A stretch of 6,970 nucleotides of DNA from an uncultured Prevotella sp. (GCA_937892695.1 CALBJK010000156.1:1-6970), one strand, 5' to 3'; shown: positions 1 to 6,009, counted from the stretch's first letter. A program made the numbers and translations. The notes: generated from the sequence alone by a model not told the origin.

Positions 1-690
1 TCTTCTTATACTGGTTTGGCCATTAGTATAACATGCATCGGAGAAGCTAAAAACGAGGACATTGTCTACCGCAACGGTGCAAAGAACACCGATTTGATTT
101 GTGTCACAGGCGACCTCGGATCGTCATACATGGGATTGCAGCTGCTCGAACGTGAAAAGACTGTTTACTATCAGCAGCTTGACGAAGCTCGCAAACGGGG
201 TGACAAACATGCCATAGAAAGTCTGAGCGACTTTCAGCCCGACTTTGCCGGTCGGGAATATCTGCTTCAGCGCCAGCTCCAACCAGAGGCTCGTGGAGAC
301 ATCATAGCTCGTATGCGTGAAATGAACATCCATCCTACAGCAATGATGGACATCAGCGACGGACTGAGTAGTGAGCTGATACATATCTGTCGGGACAGTC
401 ATTGCGGATGCCGTATCTACGAGAAGAACATCCCCATCGACTACCAGACAGCTGTAATGGCCGAAGAACTGAACATGAATGTGACCACTTGCGCCCTGAA
501 CGGAGGCGAAGACTATGAACTGCTGTTCACTGTTCCTATCGGCGACCACGAGAAAATAGAACAGATGGACGACGTGAAGCTCATCGGTCACATCACCAAA
601 CCAGAACTGGGCTACATGCTTGTGTCGCGTGACGGCAATGAGTTTGAACTTCAGGCTCAAGGTTGGAATGCTCTACGGTCTGGCAAATAA
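1..690 (+). CDS. thiL: Thiamine-monophosphate kinase ThiL, 3' part (5' end outside window)
   Basis: ThiL uses ATP to phosphorylate thiamine monophosphate to thiamine diphosphate, the last step of cofactor synthesis, in the cytoplasm. The frame is open from base 1 and ends with TAA at 688-690, giving 229 residues. Judging from E. coli ThiL (about 325 residues), roughly 115-120 N-terminal residues, with the Mg/ATP-binding acidic motifs, lie upstream. The first visible residues (SSYTGLAISITCIGEA) fit the segment just after the family's GGDT motif. Further landmarks are VTGDLG at about residues 35-40, DISDGLSSE at about 117-125 and NGGEDYELLF at about 167-176, all characteristic of this AIRS/PurM-like family. 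Between VTGDLG and DISDGL there is a charged segment longer than in E. coli. The TTG at 16-18 could be read as a start but is an internal Leu codon. The gene is convergent with the minus-strand operon and ends at a hairpin terminator. Confidence 0.95.
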   Translation, partial: SSYTGLAISITCIGEAKNEDIVYRNGAKNTDLICVTGDLGSSYMGLQLLEREKTVYYQQLDEARKRGDKHAIESLSDFQPDFAGREYLLQRQLQPEARGDIIARMREMNIHPTAMMDISDGLSSELIHICRDSHCGCRIYEKNIPIDYQTAVMAEELNMNVTTCALNGGEDYELLFTVPIGDHEKIEQMDDVKLIGHITKPELGYMLVSRDGNEFELQAQGWNALRSGK

Positions 691-742
691 AGACTTCTTT
701 TTCTGGAGTTGTCAGGACATTTTCCTTAATTTACAAAAGAAT

Positions 743-829
743 TGCCGCTTGGCTGTGTCAGTTGTATTCCTTCTTTTCAAGAACATTGAAAAAGAAAAAT
801 GCCAGACACACAGCCAAACGGCATTTTTT
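743..829 (+). terminator. Long hairpin terminator between convergent transcription units
   Basis: Arms at 743-758 (TGCCGCTTGGCTGTGT) and 808-823 (ACACAGCCAAACGGCA) pair at 15 of 16 positions and are followed by six T at 824-829, the form of an intrinsic terminator for thiL. The 49-nt interior is itself partly self-complementary: TTTTCAA at 774-780 pairs with TTGAAAA at 786-792 around a 5-nt loop, giving a tall, interrupted stem. The one basal mismatch (748/818) is C-A in the plus transcript but G-U in the minus transcript, so the stem is complete for RNA from the opposite operon too. A weak U-rich run follows on that strand, so it may work in both directions. Confidence 0.8.
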
Positions 830-846
830 GAACCTCTTCTTTCATA

Positions 847-1770
847 TTATAGCTCAAATGTAAATTTGAGCGAAGCCCTGCACCCCACACTTTCCTTAAA
901 GTCGCACAGTCCATAGTTTGGTATTCCTTCTTCTGATGCCGGTCCTATGTCAAGTATATTGATACCCTTGCTTCGGTAGTGTGCGAAGATATGGTAGGCC
1001 AGACAGTTCATTGTCCGCAGATGAGAGAATTCGCCAAGGTCGCCCCAATATATCACTTGGCATATTTTGTCTGTGACATGGAATATCTGCGCGGCGGCGA
1101 TGTTTTTGTCATTATAAGAAAGTAGAAAGAAGTCGGCATCGACTACTTTTATTGTTTCTACAACATCCTCGTATGACATGCGTAGGGGGTAGCCGTGTTC
1201 AGCGCGGTTGCGTCTGATTACGTCGTAGGCTTCGGCTAAGCCGTTGCTGTCATCTTTGCTGACAGCTATGAACATCATGTCTTCTTTCATCGCTTGGTGT
1301 AGCTTGTTGCGCCCGTTCCGGTTAAGGTTGTCTTCATAGTTGTCAAAGTCGGACAGATCGAAATGATAGTTCAGGTCTGTGCAGACCGTATGGCCGACCC
1401 GTGCCATGACATTGGCCGTCTTCGACAGTTCGGTAGGATTGTATATGAGCGGTTGCAGCGAGATTCGGGCTATCGTCTCGTGTGCCCGACAATAGTCTTG
1501 CAGACTGATTACCGCATCTTCGATTGTCGATACTGTCTGTTGCTTGTTTGCCGTAAATCCACCGAACGGTGCGGAGAACGGTGAGAGCATGACCCCTTCA
1601 CGCTCACCTGTGATGAGACCGAAACGCACCTTCTCGTTTCTGAAAATCAAGTAGCGCAGACGTTCGGCCTTGTGGCTGTTGAGTTCGGAGAAGCCGACGC
1701 TGTTGTATATATGAGGGTATGACGCGAAAGCTTCGTCATATTCTTTAGGAGAAACTTCTGCTATTTCCAT
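847..1770 (-). CDS. FemAB-like / GNAT-fold acyltransferase (PF13480-type), probable sugar N-acyltransferase
   Basis: This 307-residue soluble protein resembles the FemAB-like acetyltransferase group (two tandem GNAT-like folds, Acetyltransf_6 type). The second half shows the hallmarks: a basic stretch NRNGRNKLHQAMKED at about 150-164, as in the RR-x-RKA region of these proteins, a beta strand with AAAQIF at 225-230, and the C-terminal signature NYGLCDFKESVGC at about 285-297. The start is ATG at 1770, which shares one base with the aminotransferase stop (TAATG). A longer frame reaches an ATG at 1908, but its extra 46 residues lie wholly inside the aminotransferase gene and are Arg/Ser/Asp-rich filler, so I reject it. 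Position as third gene after a sugar ketoisomerase and a C3 aminotransferase suggests that it acylates the new amino group. The acyl donor (acetyl-CoA, another acyl-CoA or aminoacyl-tRNA) cannot be told from sequence. No signal peptide is visible. The family call is fairly sure, the substrate is inference. Confidence 0.75.
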   Translation of the reverse strand: MEIAEVSPKEYDEAFASYPHIYNSVGFSELNSHKAERLRYLIFRNEKVRFGLITGEREGVMLSPFSAPFGGFTANKQQTVSTIEDAVISLQDYCRAHETIARISLQPLIYNPTELSKTANVMARVGHTVCTDLNYHFDLSDFDNYEDNLNRNGRNKLHQAMKEDMMFIAVSKDDSNGLAEAYDVIRRNRAEHGYPLRMSYEDVVETIKVVDADFFLLSYNDKNIAAAQIFHVTDKICQVIYWGDLGEFSHLRTMNCLAYHIFAHYRSKGINILDIGPASEEGIPNYGLCDFKESVGCRASLKFTFEL

Positions 1771-2873
1771 TATCTGAAATCGTTTATCAATTTGGCTACG
1801 GTGTGAATCTCGTCTGCTGTTATCGACGGATTGACAGGCAGACTGAGAATCTGTTCGTGAATTTGTTCGGTTATCGGCAGCGACAGACTGTTCCATTCTT
1901 TGTAGCATCGCTGCTTATGGGGAGGGATAGGGTAGTGTATGTCGGTCTGCACTCCGTTGTCAACAAGATGTTTTTTCAGCCTGTCACGCATTGTAGACAG
2001 TATTGGGAAGATATGAAACACGCTGTTTTGCCAGTAGCCGAGTGACGGTATGCTGACGAGACTGTTGTTTATTTCTTCTATATAAAGAGCTGCGTTGTCG
2101 CGTCGTTTGGCATTTTCTTCGTCAATGTGTCTTAGCTTCACGTTGAGCAAGGCAGCCTGTATCTCGTCCATCCTGCTGTTTATCCCGATATAGCCGAAAA
2201 CGTATTTCTTCTCCGAACCGTAGTTTGCAAGAGCACGTACAGTATTTGCCAGTTCTTCGTCGTCTGTGGTTACAGCCCCGGCATCGCCGAGTGCACCAAG
2301 GTTTTTGGTCGGATAGAAACTGTGTCCGGCGGCATCGCCGAGTGAGCCAGTCTTCCGTCCGTCTGCCAATTTGCATCCGTGTGCTTGGGCATTGTCTTCG
2401 ATAAGCCGCAGATTGTGGCTCTTACATATCTCCCCTATTCTTTCGGTATAGGCGCATCGTCCGTACAGATGCACGATCATTATGGCTCTGGTTCTTGTAG
2501 TGATGTTCTGCTCTATGAGGCTGTCGTCTATCTGCAGCGTGTCTATTCGTGGCTCGACGAGTATGGGTTTGAGACGGTTCCGGGTTATGGCCAGTATCGA
2601 TGCTATGTATGTGTTGGCCGGTACGATGACCTCGTCGCCTTCGTTCATCATTCCCATCTCAATGTAAGCCTTCAGAATCAGTGTGAGCGCGTCAAGACCG
2701 TTTCCACACCCTACACAGTATTTTGTTCCGGTGTACTGCGCATAACCTTTTTCAAATCTTGCTGTCTCTTCTCCTCTCAGATACCATCCGCTTCTGATGA
2801 CGCGCGATGCAGCTTCCTCCATTTCGCTCATGTAGGGTTCGTTTGTCTTGGAAAGGTCGTTGAAAAGTATCAT
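1770..2873 (-). CDS. DegT/DnrJ/EryC1/StrS aminotransferase, probable dTDP-3-keto-6-deoxyhexose C3 aminotransferase (FdtB/QdtB-like)
   Basis: This is a 367-residue PLP-dependent sugar aminotransferase of normal family length. It would transfer an amino group, usually from glutamate, to the 3-keto group of a nucleotide-linked 6-deoxyhexose. Visible landmarks are GSGW-like SGWYLRGEE (28-36), GNGLDAL (57-63, phosphate-binding turn), PANTYIAS (85-92), the IEDNAQAHG block (158-166) with Asp160 for the pyridine nitrogen and Gln163, and HSFYPTKNLGALGDAGA (184-200) with Lys190 as the Schiff-base lysine. The GNGLDAL form rather than GTxAL is typical of 3-aminotransferases such as FdtB, QdtB and DesV. 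Its ATG overlaps the ketoisomerase stop by four bases (ATGA), and its stop overlaps the next start by one base, so the three proteins should be made in step. The family is certain. The regiochemistry (C3) rests mainly on the neighbouring ketoisomerase. Confidence 0.92.
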   Translation of the reverse strand: MILFNDLSKTNEPYMSEMEEAASRVIRSGWYLRGEETARFEKGYAQYTGTKYCVGCGNGLDALTLILKAYIEMGMMNEGDEVIVPANTYIASILAITRNRLKPILVEPRIDTLQIDDSLIEQNITTRTRAIMIVHLYGRCAYTERIGEICKSHNLRLIEDNAQAHGCKLADGRKTGSLGDAAGHSFYPTKNLGALGDAGAVTTDDEELANTVRALANYGSEKKYVFGYIGINSRMDEIQAALLNVKLRHIDEENAKRRDNAALYIEEINNSLVSIPSLGYWQNSVFHIFPILSTMRDRLKKHLVDNGVQTDIHYPIPPHKQRCYKEWNSLSLPITEQIHEQILSLPVNPSITADEIHTVAKLINDFR

Positions 2874-3262
2874 TTTGTGTATTTTATGAAGTCGTCGTAA
2901 TGTCGTATATAGTCTTCTTCTTCGAACGGTTCAGAAGCAAGGACCAGACATACCGCGCCTGACGAAAAATCGTCAAGGGTGCGCCAGATGTCGGTCTCTA
3001 CGAGCAGTCCCTCGTATGGATGGTTGAGAACGAAGGTCTTTTTTGATTTCCCGTCGTCGAGTGTCACGGAGAACGAGCCGCTAACCGCTATTATCAGTTC
3101 CTTGCAACGTTTGTGTGCGTGGCCTCCACGGCATTCGCCCGATGGCACGTCGTAGACCCAGTAGGCTCGCTTTATGTCGAACGGCAAGTCGGTCATGCCC
3201 TGTGCAACGGTGAGGTTGCCCCGGCGGTCTACTATTTTTTTCAAACTTATTATTCCTGTCAT
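2870..3262 (-). CDS. Cupin sugar 3,4-ketoisomerase, FdtA/QdtA (WxcM-like) family
   Basis: This 130-residue single-domain cupin belongs to the family that converts dTDP-4-keto-6-deoxy-D-glucose to a 3-keto isomer. Residues run in the family's order: KKIVDRRGNL (8-17), PFDIKRAYWVYDVP (27-40), CRGGHAHKRCKELI (44-57) with the catalytic-type pair His48 and His50, VSGSFSVTLDDG (60-71), GLLVETDIWRTLDDFS (85-100) and VLASEPFEEEDYIRHYDDF (107-125). The terminal DYIRxYDxF block is nearly diagnostic. Arg14 fits FdtA (galacto, leading to Fuc3N) as I recall the family, while Trp93-Arg94 departs from the Trp-His I remember in FdtA, so the product configuration is left open. A 108-bp gap separates it from purT upstream. 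That gap shows no clear terminator and no exact TAnnTTTG box; a TATAAT-like string is present but lacks a partner. It may be co-transcribed with purT or have its own weak promoter. Confidence 0.9.
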   Translation of the reverse strand: MTGIISLKKIVDRRGNLTVAQGMTDLPFDIKRAYWVYDVPSGECRGGHAHKRCKELIIAVSGSFSVTLDDGKSKKTFVLNHPYEGLLVETDIWRTLDDFSSGAVCLVLASEPFEEEDYIRHYDDFIKYTK

Positions 3263-3370
3263 ATCCTTGTCCGACTATTATAACAATTTGTTCGAAAAGC
3301 AGATGCTGGTTTGATGATTATTTCAAAAGCAATAATTATAAAACCCGCCATGTAGATTCTTTTTCTTTTT

Positions 3371-4531
3371 CTATTCTATCACGGTAGCGGCAAGCCGCTT
3401 AGCCTTGTCGCGCAGCGGTTTCGTGTCGGTGTCCTTGTCGCCGTAGCACAGCACCACCCCCATTCGGCGGCCTATGTGCTGTACGTGCTTGCCGAATATC
3501 CTCACACGTGTGCAGTCTTCGCGCAGAGCGTCGACAAGATTGTAGCACGGGTCGTGTTCGGCCTCTTCCTTAGCAAGTACCACAGCACTAGCCCCGGCGT
3601 GTTCGAGGTGTATAGCCGGTATTGGCAGTCCCATTACTGTACGGAAATGTAGTTCAAACTCATTCAGATTGAGCGTGTGCCCGAGCGTCACCATACCCGT
3701 GTCGTGCGGACGGGGCGACAGTTCGGAAAATATCGCTTCGCCGTCTTTTGTCAGGAAGAATTCTACGCCCCACAATCCCGCTCCGGTCAGAGCACATGTC
3801 ACCTTTTCGGCCATGTCTTCGGCCTTGCGCAGCTCGTCTTCGGGCAGAGCAAACGGTTGCCAGCTCTCGCGGTAGTCGCCGTTTTTCTGTACGTGTCCTA
3901 TCGGCGGGCAGAAGAGTGTAGGGCCGTTTGTCTGAGTGACAGTAAGCAAGGTAAACTCGCTGTCGAAGTGGATGAACTCTTCTACAATTATCTCCTTGAC
4001 GTCACCCCGACTTCCTTCCATGGCGGACTTGAAGGCTTCGTCGAGAGCGTCAGCGCTCTTGACAATGCTCTGTCCGTGGCCCGACGACGACATGAGCGGT
4101 TTCACTACGCAAGGAAATCCTATCTTGTCTGCATGGCTTTTCAGCTCGTCTATAGTCTTGGCATAGAAGTAGCGGGCTGTGCGCAGTCCCAGCTCTTTTG
4201 CCGCAAGGTCGCGTATGGCTTTTCTGTTCATGGTATAATTGACAGCTTTCGCGCTCGGCACAACCTGAATACCGGCTTTCTCATAGTCCCAAAGCCTTTC
4301 GGTGCGTATGGCTTCTATTTCGGGGACAATGATGTCGGGTTTGTGCTTGTCTACGGCTTTGTCGAGTCGTGCTCCGTCTAGCATGTCGAATATCTCACAT
4401 TCGTCGGCCACTTGCATTGCGGGCGCTTCAGGGTACTTGTCGCATGCCACTACGTATTGTCCGGCACGTTTGGCTGCTATGGTAAACTCTTTGCCCAGTT
4501 CGCCAGAGCCTAATAATAGAATCTTCTTCAT
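3371..4531 (-). CDS. purT: Formate-dependent phosphoribosylglycinamide formyltransferase PurT
   Basis: PurT (GAR transformylase 2) makes formyl-GAR from GAR, formate and ATP in purine synthesis, independently of folate. The 386 residues (392 in E. coli) align along the whole length: the Rossmann-like start MKKILLLGSGELGKEF (1-16), IVPEIEAIRTE (68-78) that binds GAR, TMNRKAIRDLAA (100-111), the ATP-grasp core PCVVKPLMSSSGHGQS (140-155), GHVQKNGDYRESWQP (212-226), GVEFF and IFSELSPRPHDTGM (255-259, 267-280) with Glu257 and Glu270 as the expected Mg ligands, and a C-terminal RIFGK block. The start is ATG at 4531, and the short E. coli N-terminal extension is absent. Stop is TAG at 3371-3373. It lies 37 bp after the 100-residue gene, within the same minus-strand run. 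No disruption or missing key residue is seen. Confidence 0.97.
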   Translation of the reverse strand: MKKILLLGSGELGKEFTIAAKRAGQYVVACDKYPEAPAMQVADECEIFDMLDGARLDKAVDKHKPDIIVPEIEAIRTERLWDYEKAGIQVVPSAKAVNYTMNRKAIRDLAAKELGLRTARYFYAKTIDELKSHADKIGFPCVVKPLMSSSGHGQSIVKSADALDEAFKSAMEGSRGDVKEIIVEEFIHFDSEFTLLTVTQTNGPTLFCPPIGHVQKNGDYRESWQPFALPEDELRKAEDMAEKVTCALTGAGLWGVEFFLTKDGEAIFSELSPRPHDTGMVTLGHTLNLNEFELHFRTVMGLPIPAIHLEHAGASAVVLAKEEAEHDPCYNLVDALREDCTRVRIFGKHVQHIGRRMGVVLCYGDKDTDTKPLRDKAKRLAATVIE

Positions 4532-4568
4532 TGTCGGTGATTGGATTTTTGTTGTGAATGTTTATAAG

Positions 4569-4871
4569 TCATTGCTTGTCGATAAGCTGTCTTATCATTT
4601 GCCATTCGGGTGTGATTGCTATTTTGCGCAGGTCGGCTTCAATGATTTTTTCCATCATGTCTGGATTTATTCCTCGTCGGTGGGCTATGTCCTCCAGCTT
4701 GGTGACATCTTCGCCGAACAGGCCGTAGTACTGTCTGAAGATTGTCTCGTCTTCTCTTGTCAGCAGGCAGAGCAGATGTTTTACGTAGTGCTCAATGGTG
4801 TGTTTCACACAGTGGGGGTCTTTCCCTAGTCGTATGAGGAATTCGTGAAGCTCTTTAGATATGTTGTCCAT
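4569..4871 (-). CDS. Small protein with a sigma-70 region 4-like C-terminal half
   Basis: I do not recognise this 100-residue protein as a named gene. It is acidic/basic balanced, rich in helix-forming residues, and has no signal peptide or membrane segment. Residues 36-86 read like sigma region 4: LLTREDETIFRQYYGLFGED (36-55) matches the 'L..RE..V...RYGL.GE' helix, LEDIAHRRGINPDMM (59-73) the helix-turn-helix entry 'LEEIA.RLGVS...', and IIEADLRKIA (76-85) the closing 'QIE..ALRKL'. The Arg-rich recognition-helix residues typical of RpoD are replaced (PDMMEKIIEAD), so promoter DNA contact is doubtful. It lies 16 bp after the phosphoesterase and 37 bp before purT, so it is almost surely co-transcribed. 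That it is a real gene is supported by tight packing and a clean ATG/TGA frame. The homology reading is inference by eye. Confidence 0.75.
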   Translation of the reverse strand: MDNISKELHEFLIRLGKDPHCVKHTIEHYVKHLLCLLTREDETIFRQYYGLFGEDVTKLEDIAHRRGINPDMMEKIIEADLRKIAITPEWQMIRQLIDKQ

Positions 4872-4887
4872 TTTTTCGCATTTGTCA

Positions 4888-5406
4888 TCATTGTTCTATT
4901 CCGCCTTTCTTTCTCGGGTCGGCCAGAGTTATCACTTCGCAGTCCTTCATCTGGCTTCCGTCTATGGTCAGCCTGACGAGCGTTCTGTCTTTGTGCCAGC
5001 CTTGCAGCCCGGCTGCGCCTGGGTTTATGTGCAGCAGTTGGAGCGTACGGTCATATTTTATTTTCAGTATGTGCGAATGGCCGCTGATGAACAGTTGTGG
5101 CGGCGAAGCGTATATGCGCGAGCGTTTGCTCGAATCGTAGTTGCCAGGGTAGCCGCCGATGTGCTTCATTAGAACGTCTACGCCCTCACACTTGAAACGC
5201 AGTATTTCTGGAAACATGCGGCGCAGTTCGCCGCCATCACAGTTACCGCACACTGCCCGTAGCGGTCTGAACGCGGCCAGTCTGTCAGCCAGCTCGGTGT
5301 TGCATATATCTCCGGCGTGCCATATCTCGTCGCACGGTTCAAAGTATTTCAGATATTTGTCGTCCCAGTAGGAATGGGTGTCACTTATTATACCGATTCT
5401 TTTCAT
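4888..5406 (-). CDS. YfcE/MJ0936-family metallophosphoesterase
   Basis: This 172-residue cytoplasmic protein has the full calcineurin-like two-metal set of the small MJ0936/YfcE phosphodiesterase group: SDTHS (Asp9, His11), HAGD (Asp33), CGNCDG (Asn55), MKHIGG (His82) and SGHSH (His110, His112), followed by NPGAAG (128-133). Such enzymes hydrolyse phosphodiesters with Mn or similar metals in vitro; the physiological substrate is usually unknown, and nothing here settles it. The length is normal (about 160-185 residues). In many homologues the motif is GNxD as here. The start is ATG at 5406 with a 5' leader of about 47 nt from the proposed promoter. It is the first gene of the minus-strand run that continues through the small protein and purT. 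The short Lys/Arg-rich tail (DPRKKGGIEQ) is outside the core fold. Confidence 0.93.
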   Translation of the reverse strand: MKRIGIISDTHSYWDDKYLKYFEPCDEIWHAGDICNTELADRLAAFRPLRAVCGNCDGGELRRMFPEILRFKCEGVDVLMKHIGGYPGNYDSSKRSRIYASPPQLFISGHSHILKIKYDRTLQLLHINPGAAGLQGWHKDRTLVRLTIDGSQMKDCEVITLADPRKKGGIEQ

Positions 5407-5459
5407 AAAATTTTAGATTCTCGAAGATGGACATTGCCAGAGTTGCAGATTATCCTCTA

Positions 5460-5467
5460 CAAAGGTA
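5460..5467 (-). promoter_or_regulatory. Bacteroidetes-type -7 box for the minus-strand operon
   Basis: Read on the minus strand this is TACCTTTG, an exact fit to the TAnnTTTG element used by the primary sigma factor of Bacteroidetes. It lies 53 bp before the ATG at 5406, with a predicted start site near 5453. The expected TTTG about 19-21 bp further upstream is not clear; an A-tract and then GACTGT stand there. The -7 box alone carries the call. Confidence 0.5.
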
Positions 5468-5719
5468 ATATTTTTTTTACATTTACAGTCATTCTGGATT
5501 GATTATAGTTGCAGTATGTTTTATTATTCAAGTTTCTGATTTTGTTTTTATGTAGTGACAATCATTTAATCGTTTACTATTGTATGTTACCAATGCCGGT
5601 AGACACATTCGGCGAATTGTTCTGTTTGCGAACAAATATATTTTTCGGAAAAAATTCTGGTACGATTCTTGAAGTCGTTGATAATCAGCGGCTTGTGCAT
5701 TACGATGGTTTGGCGTTGC

Positions 5720-5756
5720 GAAACGCGGCATATTACAGTCTGATATGCTGCGTTTC
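5720..5756. other. 14-bp stem-loop overlapping the 22-bp repeats
   Basis: GAAACGCGGCATAT at 5720-5733 pairs with ATATGCTGCGTTTC at 5743-5756 at every position, counting one G-T (wobble in RNA) at 5727/5749, around the 9-nt loop 5734-5742. A competing smaller hairpin is possible at 5713-5726 (GCGTT, loop GCGA, AACGC), which has a GNRA tetraloop and shares bases with the larger one. There is no T-tract after it, so it is not a simple terminator. Confidence 0.6.
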
Positions 5757-5810
5757 AGCGTCTAAAATGCGGCATATTGGAGCGTGATATGCGGCATATT
5801 GGAAAACGTA
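5723..5810. repeat. Four tandem 22-bp units with GCGGCATATT core
   Basis: Units start at 5723, 5745, 5767 and 5789 with no spacer. The core GCGGCATATT is exact in units 1, 3 and 4 (5725-5734, 5769-5778, 5791-5800). Units 3 and 4 share ATGCGGCATATTGGA. By eye, unit 1 matches unit 3 at 17 of 22 positions, unit 4 at 16 and unit 2 at 12; unit 2 instead supplies the complement (ATATGCTGCG) of unit 1. The unit 3/4 junction contains the near-palindrome ATATGCGGCATAT. This is not a CRISPR because there are no spacers. It could be a protein-binding array or a fragment of a dispersed intergenic repeat. Confidence 0.75.
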
Positions 5811-5936
5811 TGAAATTATTGTTCTGTTTGTCAGTTTTTATGAATGTCAGCAGCATGCCTATAGGAAAACATGCCAATTTATTTTTTCATCGTCACTACA
5901 CAGAGAATTTAACCCTTATTTTTTTCTACTCGCATT

Positions 5937-5960
5937 AAACTTTTTCTTTCTGTTTGCGTC
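5937..5960 (+). promoter_or_regulatory. Possible ECF-sigma-type promoter of the secreted-protein gene
   Basis: AAAC at 5937-5940 and CGTC at 5957-5960 are separated by exactly 16 bp of pyrimidine-rich sequence, the geometry of many extracytoplasmic-function sigma promoters (AAC near -35, CGTC near -10). It lies about 50 bp before the ATG at 6010. No TAnnTTTG box occurs in the 200 bp before this gene, which leaves room for an alternative promoter. Short motifs arise by chance, so this is tentative. Confidence 0.25.
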
Positions 5961-6009
5961 TTAATTTCAGAAATAAGTGATAAAACGTAGTTCTTAAAAA
6001 ATAGGGAAT

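Larger units (their letters stand above)
5407..6009. other. Divergent intergenic region with promoters and a 22-bp repeat cluster
   Basis: About 600 bp, clearly more A/T-rich than the flanking genes, separate the minus-strand operon from the secreted-protein gene. It holds a proposed -7 box at 5460-5467 for the operon, a small inverted repeat TTGTTC/GAACAA at 5617-5622 and 5630-5635, the repeat and hairpin block at 5720-5810, and a possible promoter at 5937-5960. Open frames of 60-90 codons exist on both strands but overlap one another and the repeats, and show no domain or leader, so I call no gene here. Confidence 0.7.

Noticed and set aside
124..660. 178-codon open frame antisense to thiL
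   Set aside because: thiL has clear family motifs throughout; the antisense frame has no recognisable domain and is explained by codon bias of thiL.
620..916. 98-codon plus-strand frame spanning the thiL end, the hairpin and the end of the acyltransferase gene
   Set aside because: It crosses the terminator and overlaps two real genes; the product is low-complexity and has no family features.
1771..1908. Upstream extension of the FemAB-like gene to an ATG at 1908
   Set aside because: The extra 46 codons lie wholly within the aminotransferase gene and give low-complexity Arg/Ser/Asp sequence, while the ATG at 1770 makes a TAATG junction and a normal protein start.
3270..3290. TATAAT-like string (minus strand) as a sigma-70 promoter for the ketoisomerase
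   Set aside because: Bacteroidetes do not use the enteric -10/-35 pattern, there is no partner element, and such strings are common in A/T-rich gaps.
3677..4381. 234-codon open frame opposite purT
   Set aside because: It is fully antisense to a complete, well-conserved PurT and shows no domain.
3371..4531. PurT homologue repurposed as a sugar N-formyltransferase for the amino-sugar pathway
   Set aside because: The sequence matches canonical PurT along its full length, including the GAR-binding and ATP-grasp motifs; sugar N-formyltransferases use formyl-tetrahydrofolate and a different fold.
5723..5810. CRISPR-like array
   Set aside because: The repeats abut without spacers, are only 22 bp, and diverge among themselves; no cas gene is nearby.
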